Translations under genes and position numbers: made by a program
The notes under the pieces: generated by a model
What the model saw: the letters and a program-made list of their open reading frames with translations, nothing else
Databases searched by the model: none
What the model was told of the DNA's origin: nothing
NCBI GenBank assembly: GCA_024280485.1
Contig: JAJRQB010000018.1
Location: 1-64,000, forward strand
Length of the DNA stretch: 64,000 nucleotides
Origin: Deltaproteobacteria bacterium
GTDB taxonomy: Bacteria > Desulfobacterota > Desulfuromonadia > Desulfuromonadales > Geopsychrobacteraceae
Direction of reading: 5' to 3'
Part shown: piece after piece, positions 44,442 through 53,688 of the stretch
Layout of the letters: the number at the start of each line of letters is the position of its first letter
Numbering within the stretch: position 1 is the first letter of the stretch

Positions 44442-46688
44442 ATGCCGAACAAAATTCTTATAACAGCTTTGCTTTTTGTTGTCGCCTGTATCGGGTTGGC
44501 AGCAACTGCTGTTGCGGCACCTGCTGTGATTTCTGGCGCTCTCGAATGGCGTATTGGTGATCATACAGCTACTGAGAATGGCAGCAAGGTGCTAGACGCG
44601 AGTCATTTCACTCAAAAGTACTCATTTCTTGCTGAAAAACAAGGTTATTTGGGCGATGGTCGCTTAGGTGACTACAGCCTTGCACTTGGTTACGAATGGA
44701 GTTGGGTCGATTTAGACAGTGAAAACGGCAGCCAACTTCTCATTGGCAACCCTCTCGATAAAATCCTGTATCGTGGTGAAATTTCATTGACTCCCGGTGG
44801 CTTGCCGTTCAACTTCCATGCGTACTCGCATGATATGACGAGTACTGCCTTTGTTGAGAAAGATTTGGGCGAACTTTTTAATGAGCGAGGGTCTTCGTCT
44901 GGACTAGGGACTGTTACAGATATCGCGAATGGAACCCATCGTGTGACCGGGTTGACCTTGAATGTCGGAGCTCAAAATGGACACTATGAAGGAAAATATC
45001 GTGATATCCTTTCAACGGTTCCTCGCTTGCTCCTCGATTTCCGACAGGTCGATGTCCACGATTTAAACAGTCTCAACCCGCGCGACTATACCGACCGTGA
45101 TCTAGCCTTTGTTTCACTGAACAAAAAGAACAACTGGTTTCACTATAAGGTTTTCACTCATGATGATCGGATAGATCCGACGGCCAATTTTAGTGAACAA
45201 GAATTTTTACTTGGCACAATTGACCAGCATAATCGCCGTCAGTGGGTCAACATGACCAACTGGATTCAGGTTTCGAGTGACATTGCTTATTCCGAAACCC
45301 TTACGGAATCTTCTGGTTCAAGCCTTCAGCACCAGAAGCGCTACGACATTAACCTGTTCACTAGGGCTAACCGAACTCGCTGGCAGGCTTCAAACTTTAC
45401 AACCTTCAGTCGCGTAAACGATGGTAACTCTATGGACCGTAGTCTCACTGTTCCCTTCTATGCCAGTGGAGAACTCAGTCGTGATACAGCCTGGCGGGTT
45501 CGCATGGTCGGCTCTAGAACTGAAAGTAAACTTTTCAGCAGTGGGTTGTACGATCAGCAGTCTGATGATCTTTATGCAACAGCCAAAGTTGATACCTATC
45601 GCCAGGCTCGATATGTTTTTTCACCTTCAGTCTCAGCTGAGTCCAAACAGGGGCTGGATGGAGAGGGCTATGCGCTGAGTGCTAGCGCTGAATTTCACAA
45701 TAACCCAGCTTATCGTTCACCTTATGACCTGTTCGGGAGGTATGATGTTCGCTGGTTCACCGGAATCGGAGATAACGGTCTAGATACCAGCTATTTTGAG
45801 CAGGAAGCTGAGGGGTCGTTGGAGAAGGATTTTAATAGTCAGCTCCGAGTTGGAATCAGTCAGTATCTTTTGTACGCCAATGGAACCTATTCCGAGACTG
45901 TTGCAGATAACATAAGCGCAGCCTCATCGTCGATCCTGAATTATCATTTAAATGCTGAAGGCGACGCCCTACGCAGTTTGACTACTATTTTTGCTGATCA
46001 CCGGGCGCTCAATCGAGTCAACAACCGCCTGGAAATTTCATTAGATTACCAGTCTGGCCCCTCTTTTAGTGGTTCACAGTGGCTATTTACTCACAGTTTA
46101 TCTTTTCGAAAAGCTGCTTGGATTGTAACTGCCGATAGTCGTTTAGGGTTCGGTGATGAACTTGCGATAAGCAGTGCCAGTCTTGGTGGTGGCCTCGAAG
46201 GATTTTTTACTAACTTCACTAAATTGAGCTACAGGCCTAGTCGTATCGTATCGTCATCTTTAGGGGCAGGCTATGAACGTCGGACTTTCTCTGCTAACTC
46301 CAGCATGGAACGCTTTACTTTAAATGAGTCAGCCGAGTATTCTTTGTGGCAAAGATCTGGACTGCTGCGCAAACTGGCTAGTTTTGGTCAGAGTATTGAG
46401 GCGACGAAGACTTTGCAGACAAACAGCTCTGTTGCTAGTGATACAATCGCTTTTACACTCCTTACCAACTACTATCCCACTAGAATCAGCATTCTTTCGG
46501 CCAAGCTACGTTATGAACTGGATAATGCAGCAGACAATGCTACGCTAACGGCTTTTCTTTCTGCGGGCATAGACTTTCAGAAACTACAGGTCAGTCTGGA
46601 CTATTCGTACGGAGATCGTTCGGTTGGATTGTCTGAGCCCGAGCGTATGGAGCAACGCTGGGAGCTTAAGGTTAGGAAGACATTTTAG
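44442..46688 (+). CDS. Outer-membrane beta-barrel protein, putative electron-conduit porin
   Basis: Protein of 748 residues. Seen: a signal peptide (about 1-26, ending AVA); many alternating amphipathic strands of the type LGDYSLALGYEWSWVDL and VSLDYSYGDRSVGL through the whole length; no haem motif; and a C-terminal phenylalanine (KVRKTF), the usual barrel-assembly signal. Length and context match porins of trans-outer-membrane cytochrome complexes (MtrB/PioB and Geobacter Omb/Ext channels), although I cannot assign one subfamily. It follows three genes for cytochromes and a propeller. There is a weak ribosome site and an in-frame TTG one codon upstream. Confidence 0.78.
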   Translation: MPNKILITALLFVVACIGLAATAVAAPAVISGALEWRIGDHTATENGSKVLDASHFTQKYSFLAEKQGYLGDGRLGDYSLALGYEWSWVDLDSENGSQLLIGNPLDKILYRGEISLTPGGLPFNFHAYSHDMTSTAFVEKDLGELFNERGSSSGLGTVTDIANGTHRVTGLTLNVGAQNGHYEGKYRDILSTVPRLLLDFRQVDVHDLNSLNPRDYTDRDLAFVSLNKKNNWFHYKVFTHDDRIDPTANFSEQEFLLGTIDQHNRRQWVNMTNWIQVSSDIAYSETLTESSGSSLQHQKRYDINLFTRANRTRWQASNFTTFSRVNDGNSMDRSLTVPFYASGELSRDTAWRVRMVGSRTESKLFSSGLYDQQSDDLYATAKVDTYRQARYVFSPSVSAESKQGLDGEGYALSASAEFHNNPAYRSPYDLFGRYDVRWFTGIGDNGLDTSYFEQEAEGSLEKDFNSQLRVGISQYLLYANGTYSETVADNISAASSSILNYHLNAEGDALRSLTTIFADHRALNRVNNRLEISLDYQSGPSFSGSQWLFTHSLSFRKAAWIVTADSRLGFGDELAISSASLGGGLEGFFTNFTKLSYRPSRIVSSSLGAGYERRTFSANSSMERFTLNESAEYSLWQRSGLLRKLASFGQSIEATKTLQTNSSVASDTIAFTLLTNYYPTRISILSAKLRYELDNAADNATLTAFLSAGIDFQKLQVSLDYSYGDRSVGLSEPERMEQRWELKVRKTF

Positions 46689-47083
46689 TCCGTTGACTTG
46701 ATTGTTCCCCACCCGCATTTTGGGTCTTTTTTGTTAGAGGAGACCTGTCCTTTTTACTACCATTATAAAATATCTGCAGTTGCAAGAATGGGAGTTGATT
46801 CGAGATAACGCCGTGCCTCCTTTTGTAGGGTGCATCACCAGGCAGAATTAAATGTGTGCGTCAGGGTGTTTCTGGTACATCGCTGATTGATTGATGGACG
46901 GGCAGAGGAAGAAGTAGGCATGCCGTGGCAAGGCGGTTTGCTGCTGTTAAATCAGTCTGGCCGGTGAGAAGCTTTGCGTGCCGCTATTTTTTATGCGGGT
47001 GGATTATGTCCGAAAGTATACTAGGTTGTTCTGCTCGCGGGAACCTGTGTTTTGTCGATTCCCGTTAGCAGATAAATGTCTGA
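46689..47083. other. Convergent gap of 395 bases without a recognised gene
   Basis: It lies between the 3' ends of the barrel gene and the minus-strand NHL gene. It holds a short ACCC/GGGT stem followed by CTTTTTT (46711-46732), a likely terminator for the barrel gene, and CGGGAA/TTCCCG arms near 47037-47066 that may serve the other strand. The rest shows no structure I can name. Confidence 0.4.
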
Positions 47084-48148
47084 TTAGTCTTTATATTCTT
47101 GCCCTTCCATTTTCCCAAAGCCATAGATGTTGACTTTGCTCGGGCCCGTTTGGGTGGCAATCGCTACAATATATTCAAGTTTGAAACCCGGGGCAGCGTA
47201 CTCCTGAAAGTATGGTGCCAGGTCATAGCTGACGCATATTCCGGCCGGTAGGCTTAGGTTTTCAGGCTTTTGGCCTCCCTCCGCGACGAAGCCGAGAAGC
47301 CGACCATCTTCTCTGAATATTTGAAAGTTAGCGAAAGATGCATCAACCACAAGCAGGTTATTGTTGTTGTCGACGGCAACGCCTTTAGGTCGCGCAAGGT
47401 TCCCTAGTTCGGACCCTAGCCCGCCGTAGGTTTCGATCAACTCTCCGCTTCGGGCTAGCTTCGCTACGCTGTACTGAAGCATTTCTGCGACGTAGAGGTG
47501 GTCGTTCTTGAAATCGATAGCAACGGGCCATTCTAGGCTCTTATTACCGGTGTCTAGTTTGCTGAGCGTGTTTGTCTCCAAGTTGAATACGTCGATGCGA
47601 TTGTGTTTGATGTGCGCTATGTAGACGTTCTTTTGGTCGACAGCGACATCTAGCGGGGAAGAGTTCGCGCTGTCAAAATCTATCGAGCGCAGGTACTTGT
47701 CATTCTTGTCAAATATCAGAACTCTGCTTGCACCGCGATCAGCGATGTAGCGAGTTCCATTTTCGTCAACCGCGAGGCCAAAAGGGGCATCGATGTTGCT
47801 GTGACGATTGCTTGGATCACGGGTGACAAATTTGAATTTATTTGTTTCAAGGTCGATCACGACATAGCCGTGAATCTGGCTGTCAGTGACGATCAGGGTA
47901 CTTTTGTAGGCTGCGACACCGTAGGCTTTTTGAAAGCCGAAGGCTCCCTCGGCGAGAGCCTTGGCGAGAGAAGACTTCTTGAGGTCCGCTTCAGAATTGA
48001 TCGTCTTTAGGTACTGGTATCTTGGAGGGTCCGGTTCGCCAGGGTAGAAGATAGGCGTAACTGGTTTACCGGCACAGGCAGTAAGAAGTAACAGACTGGC
48101 GACAAAAAAGCATCTGAAGGAAATTTTATTCATTAAGTGAATATACAT
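47084..48148 (-). CDS. NHL-repeat lipoprotein beside the OmcE-like cytochrome
   Basis: Protein of 355 residues. Seen: a lipoprotein signal with lipobox LLTAC, then propeller repeats such as APFGLAVDENGTRYIADRG, SPLDVAVDQKNVYIAHI, WPVAIDFKNDHLYVAEM and ARPKGVAVDNNNNLLVVD. ATG 48148 has GGGAG upstream; the frame opens farther out at 48247 inside a terminator, which is unlikely to be coding. It is the last gene after the OmcE-like cytochrome, separated by a strong palindromic terminator, so it may be read through or have its own promoter. It is a diverged relative of the 41975 gene. Confidence 0.83.
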   Translation of the reverse strand: MYIHLMNKISFRCFFVASLLLLTACAGKPVTPIFYPGEPDPPRYQYLKTINSEADLKKSSLAKALAEGAFGFQKAYGVAAYKSTLIVTDSQIHGYVVIDLETNKFKFVTRDPSNRHSNIDAPFGLAVDENGTRYIADRGASRVLIFDKNDKYLRSIDFDSANSSPLDVAVDQKNVYIAHIKHNRIDVFNLETNTLSKLDTGNKSLEWPVAIDFKNDHLYVAEMLQYSVAKLARSGELIETYGGLGSELGNLARPKGVAVDNNNNLLVVDASFANFQIFREDGRLLGFVAEGGQKPENLSLPAGICVSYDLAPYFQEYAAPGFKLEYIVAIATQTGPSKVNIYGFGKMEGQEYKD

Positions 48149-48230
48149 CGGTTTGCTCCCTGATTTTTTTTCAACATTATAGCCCAGAACATGAGGGATG
48201 GATATTAAAAGTTGAGTCGGGATGCATAAT

Positions 48231-48270
48231 AAACAAAGGGCCCGCAACAGCTGTTGCGGGCCCTTTGTTT
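48231..48270 (-). terminator. Forty-base perfect palindrome ending the OmcE-like cytochrome transcript
   Basis: Two 20-base arms meet without a loop at 48250/48251 (core GGGCCCGCAACAG and its complement). On the minus strand it ends in TTTGTTT. It lies between the cytochrome and the NHL gene. Confidence 0.75.
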
Positions 48271-48288
48271 TGCGCTATGTTGCGGGTC

Positions 48289-48942
48289 TTACTTGTTGTG
48301 GCAGGTCAGACAAAGGCCACTGGCAGTGTTCGGCTTGACGAGCATCGGTGCAAATGCAGCGGTCTCGTTTGAGCGGTGAACATCGTGGCAAGATGCGCAC
48401 TCGAGTTGGTCATTACTGGCACCGAAGAGCATGTCCTCGGAGATGGTGCCACCAAGACCAGAGGCGACAGTGTTATTGTAGAGGCCTGCGTCAACTGTGC
48501 TTGCGTTAGCAGGGTAGGTGAATGAGACTGGGTGGTCGTTCAGCATGCCACCAGTTTCAGCGACGCTACCGATTGCAGCAGTGCCGGTCAGGAATACATC
48601 GGCTGCTCCGCCGGTGAAGGCGTTCAGGGCAACTGCGCCGTCATGACATGAGAGGCACAGGGCCGAGATGCCGGTAGGAGCAAAGTCAACGGCACCACTT
48701 GGGGCGTACAGATCGATGGTAGCGCTGTCGTATTGCTGATAGTCTTGGTTGGTTACGGTGTGGTTCCACAGTGGAGCTTCAATGCCAGTGGTGCCACCGT
48801 GAGGGGTGTGACAGGCAACGCAGATGCGTCCATCAGTGGTCCAGCCTTGGGTCGAAAAGTCATGCAATGATCCGGAAATACCGGCAAATGACGGGCTGGC
48901 AATTAGTGCTAGCAGGGCTACAAGCAACAGAACTTTTTTCAT
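48289..48942 (-). CDS. Tetraheme c-type cytochrome resembling OmcE
   Basis: Secreted protein of 217 residues. Seen: a signal peptide ending SFA near residue 20 and four haem motifs CVACH, CLSCH, CASCH and CLTCH, embedded in the pattern SGSLHDFS, CVACHTPHGG, APLWNH, LCLSCHDG, DHPVSFTY, ECASCHDVHRS and a final CHNK. This layout matches the small extracellular cytochrome family that includes Geobacter OmcE, whose subunits polymerise into haem filaments. Filament formation here is inferred only. AGGAGG lies before ATG; a hairpin and a near-consensus sigma-54 promoter lie upstream. Downstream is an NHL lipoprotein. Confidence 0.78.
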   Translation of the reverse strand: MKKVLLLVALLALIASPSFAGISGSLHDFSTQGWTTDGRICVACHTPHGGTTGIEAPLWNHTVTNQDYQQYDSATIDLYAPSGAVDFAPTGISALCLSCHDGAVALNAFTGGAADVFLTGTAAIGSVAETGGMLNDHPVSFTYPANASTVDAGLYNNTVASGLGGTISEDMLFGASNDQLECASCHDVHRSNETAAFAPMLVKPNTASGLCLTCHNK

Positions 48943-49270
48943 TTTACTACCTCCTGTAAGTTTCCGGCGTCTGTGCCGGAAGTTTTAATTTTGCCCTGAC
49001 GATTCTCGCCGAGGCCGTTAGTTCTCTCCGAAAATCAATTTCGGAGTTGTTTGATTCAATTTCTTATTGTGTTCATATAAGCAACCGTTGTGCCAATATA
49101 GTATTCCTTGGTTTTTCACAGGGTTACCGTTGGGTTGAGCATGGGGTGTGTATTTCCACAGTTGTAATTGCGGCCTTATCGCAAAAAGCTGGTGGTGATA
49201 TGGCCGCATTTTCGCGGGACCTATAAGTTGAATCAGGCTGGCATGGGTATTCCATCGCGAAATCAGTGCG
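48943..49270 (-). other. Leader and promoter region of the OmcE-like cytochrome
   Basis: Read on the minus strand: inverted repeat TGCGGCC-A-TATC and GATA-A-GGCCGCA (49208-49169); a sigma-54 element (49096-49080); a stem CTCCGAAA/TTTCGGAG (about 49046-49026); and a CCGGC/GCCGG hairpin (about 48979-48962) just before the AGGAGG site. No reading frame is convincing. Confidence 0.55.
49080..49096 (-). promoter_or_regulatory. Sigma-54 promoter of the OmcE-like cytochrome
   Basis: TTGGCAC-AACGG-TTGCT on the minus strand fits the consensus TGGCAC-N5-TTGCW at every fixed position, with GG and GC ten bases apart. Transcription would start near 49069, giving a leader of about 125 bases. Confidence 0.7.
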
Positions 49271-51418
49271 TTACCTTATGATCTTGTACTGGTAGAGTCG
49301 AGCATCACCCAGGTGAATGCTATTGATTTCAAATGCATCAGCGGGGAGCTGTGCGTCTTGAATGTTAGGAGCAGAGCAGAAAAGGCGCACGCGTGTGCTT
49401 TTTCTTGAAGTGATCTCTTCAACGATGTGGCGGCGCGGGGCTGAGGGGGGAGCGAAGTAGAAAATAGCCTCGGTTTGCAGAGGTACTTCTCTGACATCAG
49501 CGGGCTGGTTGAATAAATTGTTACACAGAGCAATGAGGTAATAATTTATTTTTTGTCGGTCCTGATCTGTGCTGGCTCTGGGAAGGGCATATTCCAGATA
49601 AAGGAAGGCAAGTTTGGATAGTTTGGTAGCGCGTTGTGGGGCACCGGTATAGAAGAGTGGGTCAGCTAATGCCTTTGCGGCCAAACCACTGTTTTGATTG
49701 AGGTAGAAGTCACTCGGGAAGTAGCTGCGGCCACGCTCGAAGGCTTGCAATGCGCGTGCATATTGCCCCTGTCGTACGAAGTTAAGCCCTTCTTCATTGT
49801 CCGCTAGGTTCGATAAGGCGTTATGACGTGACCGCTCAAGGAATTTAGTGGCTTCTTGGTGGCGGCCCTGTTGGCTGAGCACGGCGCTCAATCTTTCGGC
49901 GTTGCGCCAGCCGAGTGGATTAATTTTTAGAGAGGTGCGGTAGTGTTTTTCGGCGCTGATGGGGTCTTTGCGGATTTCCAAGAGGTTGCCGACCCCGAGG
50001 AAGCGGTCACTAGCGAACTTTATGAGGGTGGTTGTTGACAGTAATATAAGTATAACGAGCATCACAAGTCGCAGGCTCTTTGGTGGTGGTTTGATCAGGA
50101 TCTCTGCCGCTGACGCGATGTTCGGGTGTAGGGCAAGATTGGTACGTCCGGCGATAAACCAGAAAAGCACGGCGCTCGACATAAGGCTGAGTGGAAAGCT
50201 GACCAGAGCATGTATCGAAATAGTCGCCAGACTACACAGCAGACAAATCGCTTGCAGGTTGTCTCGAGAGCGGGCAGCGACTTTGAAAAATCGAATGGCA
50301 AGGTAGATTAACAGTGTGAGGAGTAATCCCGCAGGGACTAGTCCGCCCTCGGCCGCGACCTGCAGGTACTGGTTGTGAGCATCCAGTGCCCAACCGGCAA
50401 GGCGGCGATATTGCCAGTTTTCCTGGCGTTCCAGAAAATTCTTTTGGTAGTCAGGCATGACGAAGCCGTAGTTTCCGATGCCGATTCCCTTGAGAGGATG
50501 ATCCTTGATCATGTCGGCAGTGAGGCCCCAGAGCATATAGCGAGCGTTAGAGCTCTCTCCATCGAGCACCGACTCCGAGCCGAAGCGCTGTGATAGGCTT
50601 TCGTTACAATGATCAGAAAATGGGGGCGTGCCGCTGAATAAAACAAGAAGGACCAGAGTAATCCCCCCTAGTGTTGCTATTTGCCGACCTCTGGTTTTCA
50701 GCCACTCCCTCTCTTGGTATATAAGTGTCAGCAAAAGCAAGGTGAACACCGAGATCACTAGCGCCAGTAAGGCCCCGCGTGTCTTGGCGAAAAGCAGTGT
50801 GCTTAGGATCAGACTGAAGCTGAGGTAGAGGAAAGGTTGTTTTTTCTCAGGGTTACTAAGAATTCTGTAAATATTCAGCGGGATTAGTGGGGCTAGAAAA
50901 GCGCAGAGGTAGTTTTGATTGCCGAAGGTGGAGATCATGGCGCTACGACAGTTCAAGGTTTGGATAGCCTCGTCGAAGTGCATACCGTAATAATTCAGGA
51001 TCGCGAAGCCGCCAACGATAGATCCGCTTGTTAATAAAACTGTTATCAATTTGTCTTGTTGATTTTGATCGATCTTCTGGGCAAGGAAATAGAGAATCAG
51101 CAGGGCCAGCCACTTATTGACGCCCCAGAGACTCCAGTAGTAGTTTTCAGACAGGATCGCTGAACCGAGATAGAATAGGAAAAAAAATCCAACGAACCGA
51201 TCCTGTAGTGAGCGGAGTTGGGGGAGCGGGTGCTTTTTGATAATCTGTGTGATCAATAGACCGAACAGGATGATTTCAGCGAGGAAATCTTTCGGCTCAG
51301 TTGCTCCACGGCTAGATCCGAAATAGATGAGCGGTACGAATAAAAACAGAATTCCAAGGCCATAGACAAGGTAGCTTGAACCGGGGGATTGTAGTTGCTG
51401 TGGCTGATGGTCATTCAT
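49271..51418 (-). CDS. O-antigen ligase-like (Wzy_C) membrane protein with TPR tail
   Basis: Protein of 715 residues. Seen: ten or more hydrophobic membrane segments over residues 15-475; the Wzy_C-type loop with SNARYMLWGLTADMIKDHPLKGIGIGNY-like spacing near 280-310 and the DAHNQYLQVAAEGG segment near 345; then a soluble part (about 490-715) with TPR-like repeats such as AEKHYRTSLKINPLGW and ARALQAFERGRSYFP. Known: this superfamily includes O-antigen ligases, polymerases and protein O-oligosaccharyltransferases. No glycan genes surround it; the OmcE-like cytochrome is next downstream, so protein glycosylation is a possible role. Confidence 0.75.
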   Translation of the reverse strand: MNDHQPQQLQSPGSSYLVYGLGILFLFVPLIYFGSSRGATEPKDFLAEIILFGLLITQIIKKHPLPQLRSLQDRFVGFFFLFYLGSAILSENYYWSLWGVNKWLALLILYFLAQKIDQNQQDKLITVLLTSGSIVGGFAILNYYGMHFDEAIQTLNCRSAMISTFGNQNYLCAFLAPLIPLNIYRILSNPEKKQPFLYLSFSLILSTLLFAKTRGALLALVISVFTLLLLTLIYQEREWLKTRGRQIATLGGITLVLLVLFSGTPPFSDHCNESLSQRFGSESVLDGESSNARYMLWGLTADMIKDHPLKGIGIGNYGFVMPDYQKNFLERQENWQYRRLAGWALDAHNQYLQVAAEGGLVPAGLLLTLLIYLAIRFFKVAARSRDNLQAICLLCSLATISIHALVSFPLSLMSSAVLFWFIAGRTNLALHPNIASAAEILIKPPPKSLRLVMLVILILLSTTTLIKFASDRFLGVGNLLEIRKDPISAEKHYRTSLKINPLGWRNAERLSAVLSQQGRHQEATKFLERSRHNALSNLADNEEGLNFVRQGQYARALQAFERGRSYFPSDFYLNQNSGLAAKALADPLFYTGAPQRATKLSKLAFLYLEYALPRASTDQDRQKINYYLIALCNNLFNQPADVREVPLQTEAIFYFAPPSAPRRHIVEEITSRKSTRVRLFCSAPNIQDAQLPADAFEINSIHLGDARLYQYKIIR

Positions 51419-51518
51419 GGGTGCGCCTGTGTTCTCATGTAAAGGTGATTTTTTTTGCTATTTATACATGCCGCAGTGTTGGGCGACAATAGCAATTTTT
51501 AGGGGCCAGGAGAGAAGA

Positions 51519-53651
51519 CTATTGGTTTGATATTTGCGAAGAACTGGCAGGCTTAAGCGGACTTTTAGGAGGTAAGCTCACCAGCTTTTCGCGCGGACCA
51601 TCCGCGATCACACGTCCACCATCCAGGGCAATAATGCGTTGAACCATGCCGAGCATGACCGGGCTGTGGGTTGTCATGATCAGCACTGCAGAACTGTCAA
51701 GCAGCTTCGGCAAACGCTCGGCAAGCATTCGTTCGCTTTCTGGATCGAGACCCAAGGTTGGTTCGTCCAACAACAGTATCCGACAGGGTTGGGCAAAGGC
51801 ACGTGCCAACGCCACCTTTTGTCGTTGACCACCAGAGAGATTGTTGCCGCGCTCCTCCAGACTCATTCCCAGTGACATCTGGCCACTTTTGAATTCATCT
51901 TGCAGGCCGGAGGCCCAGATTGCCTCGGTAAACCGGGTGTTGTCGGTACATCCGGAAATGCGCAGATTAGCTTCCAGGGTACCAGCAAATACCGCTGGAT
52001 CCTGCGCCTTATATGCCATCCATTTAACCCGATCAAAACGCGCAATGTCATCCAGTGCCAGACCATCAATAAGAATCTGCCCGGTGTCCGGGCGGCAGAC
52101 CCCGGCGAGACATTGTAACAGGGTTGACTTGCCGGCACCTGGTCGTCCGAGCAAGGCGATCCGCTCGCCGGGGGCAATCGAACAGGAGACTGTTTCAAGT
52201 GCCGCCGGACGACCCTCATAATGTTTACCAACCTCGATAACTGCAATATTGCCGTCGATACTCGGTCGCGGGGTACATTCTTGGTCCGCAACCTCTTCCA
52301 GACTGGCTTCCATTCGCGCTGCAGAACGCATGAAATCCTGCCATTTTCCGGTTACTGTGAATAGAGATGAGACCGTTGCCATGGCACGATTTGCCAGCAA
52401 ATTACAGGCGATGAGCATGCCGACACTTAATAATTGAGCGTGTATCAGATAGACACCGGTGGTCAGAATAACTACGGTAGTTGTGGTCTGCATTGTAGAT
52501 GAGAGCAATCCCATCTGCTGTGCTGCCAGGCGCCTCCTGGTATCGAAGTCTGTCGATTCTTTGGTCAGTTCACGCCAGCTGCGCAGAAAAGTACCTGATC
52601 CGGGAGTCGTACGCACAACATCAAGACAGCCCAGTGCTTCACCCATGAATGCCAGTTTGAGTGTGTTTTTCTGTTCGGCTTCTTTGGAGAGTCGCGTCAG
52701 GCGCGCCTGTAACAAAAAACCGGCAGCTGAAAATAGCAGCACGAGAAGCATGACGACAATCATCAGCGGCCAGGCAATAATACCTATAACTGTCAGATAG
52801 AGTGCAAGGAACGGGATGTCGGCAATCGCCAGCAGATAGCTCGAAGAGACAAAATCACGCGACATCGTCAAGTCGCGATAATTGGATAAAAAGCGTGAGA
52901 ATCCGCCAGCCGGAAGATCGACCTGCGCAACCAGTTTTGACCAGAGTCTTTCATCACTGCGTAGCGCCAGGTCGACACTGATCCGCTCCGTCGCCCAACT
53001 TCGCACCAGGCGCATACCGGCATCGGTCACAAGATAAAGACCCATACCGAAGACTAGCGCCCATAGGGTCTCAAACAGGCCGTTTTGCGCAACCTTGTCA
53101 TAGATCAACAGGGCGAACAGCGGCAGCAGCAGTTGACCGGCATTTATGTACAGACTAGCCAGACCGACTTCCGCCCAGGCGGCGCGTAGTTCCGGCCACA
53201 ATGCTACCAATGAAGCAAAGCCGCCGGATTTATCAGAAGCCTGTGGCATCTTCATTATGACGGCTTCGATGTCGGCCTCATCACTGATATCCACTTCATC
53301 GGCTGTCGGAGAACCATTTTCGGCTAAAAACTGCCAACGCTGTTCCATGCGGTGCAGCAACCTGAAATTGCCTGCAGTGTCCCGCAGTAAGACAAGGTCA
53401 CCCGGAAATTCAAGAGCCTCGCGCAGTTGCCCTGCAAAATATTGCGCAGAGAGACCCGAACGCTCCAACCGTATAATTTCGGCTGACCAGTTATCGGAAC
53501 AGACAAGGCGCCTGAAACCCTTTTGTAGTTGTGCTGCAGCTACGCGATCAGGTTCACTGAGCGCGATTACTGCCGCGAGCACCGCTTCTCTGGAAAGAGA
53601 GGGTTCAACAGTGTCACTTGCGGGGGCGGTATGTGGTAGTTCAGTTATCAA
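51519..53651 (-). CDS. Type I secretion ABC transporter (peptidase-like N-domain, membrane and ATPase domains)
   Basis: Exporter of 710 residues. Seen: an N-terminal C39-like domain (about 15-130) with no clear catalytic Cys-His pair, so of the non-cleaving CLD type; membrane domain about 155-440; ATPase with Walker A GRPGAGKST near 510, signature NLSGGQRQK near 610 and Walker B ILLLDEPT near 632. It starts at TTG 53651 with a GAGAAGAGA site. It lies 37 bases after the giant adhesin gene, which is its obvious cargo. It corresponds to SiiF/LapB. The outer-membrane TolC partner is not in the window. Confidence 0.9.
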   Translation of the reverse strand: MITELPHTAPASDTVEPSLSREAVLAAVIALSEPDRVAAAQLQKGFRRLVCSDNWSAEIIRLERSGLSAQYFAGQLREALEFPGDLVLLRDTAGNFRLLHRMEQRWQFLAENGSPTADEVDISDEADIEAVIMKMPQASDKSGGFASLVALWPELRAAWAEVGLASLYINAGQLLLPLFALLIYDKVAQNGLFETLWALVFGMGLYLVTDAGMRLVRSWATERISVDLALRSDERLWSKLVAQVDLPAGGFSRFLSNYRDLTMSRDFVSSSYLLAIADIPFLALYLTVIGIIAWPLMIVVMLLVLLFSAAGFLLQARLTRLSKEAEQKNTLKLAFMGEALGCLDVVRTTPGSGTFLRSWRELTKESTDFDTRRRLAAQQMGLLSSTMQTTTTVVILTTGVYLIHAQLLSVGMLIACNLLANRAMATVSSLFTVTGKWQDFMRSAARMEASLEEVADQECTPRPSIDGNIAVIEVGKHYEGRPAALETVSCSIAPGERIALLGRPGAGKSTLLQCLAGVCRPDTGQILIDGLALDDIARFDRVKWMAYKAQDPAVFAGTLEANLRISGCTDNTRFTEAIWASGLQDEFKSGQMSLGMSLEERGNNLSGGQRQKVALARAFAQPCRILLLDEPTLGLDPESERMLAERLPKLLDSSAVLIMTTHSPVMLGMVQRIIALDGGRVIADGPREKLVSLPPKSPLKPASSSQISNQ

Positions 53652-53688
53652 ATGGTTCTCTTCTCAGAAAAAGAATAGCGCGAAACAG

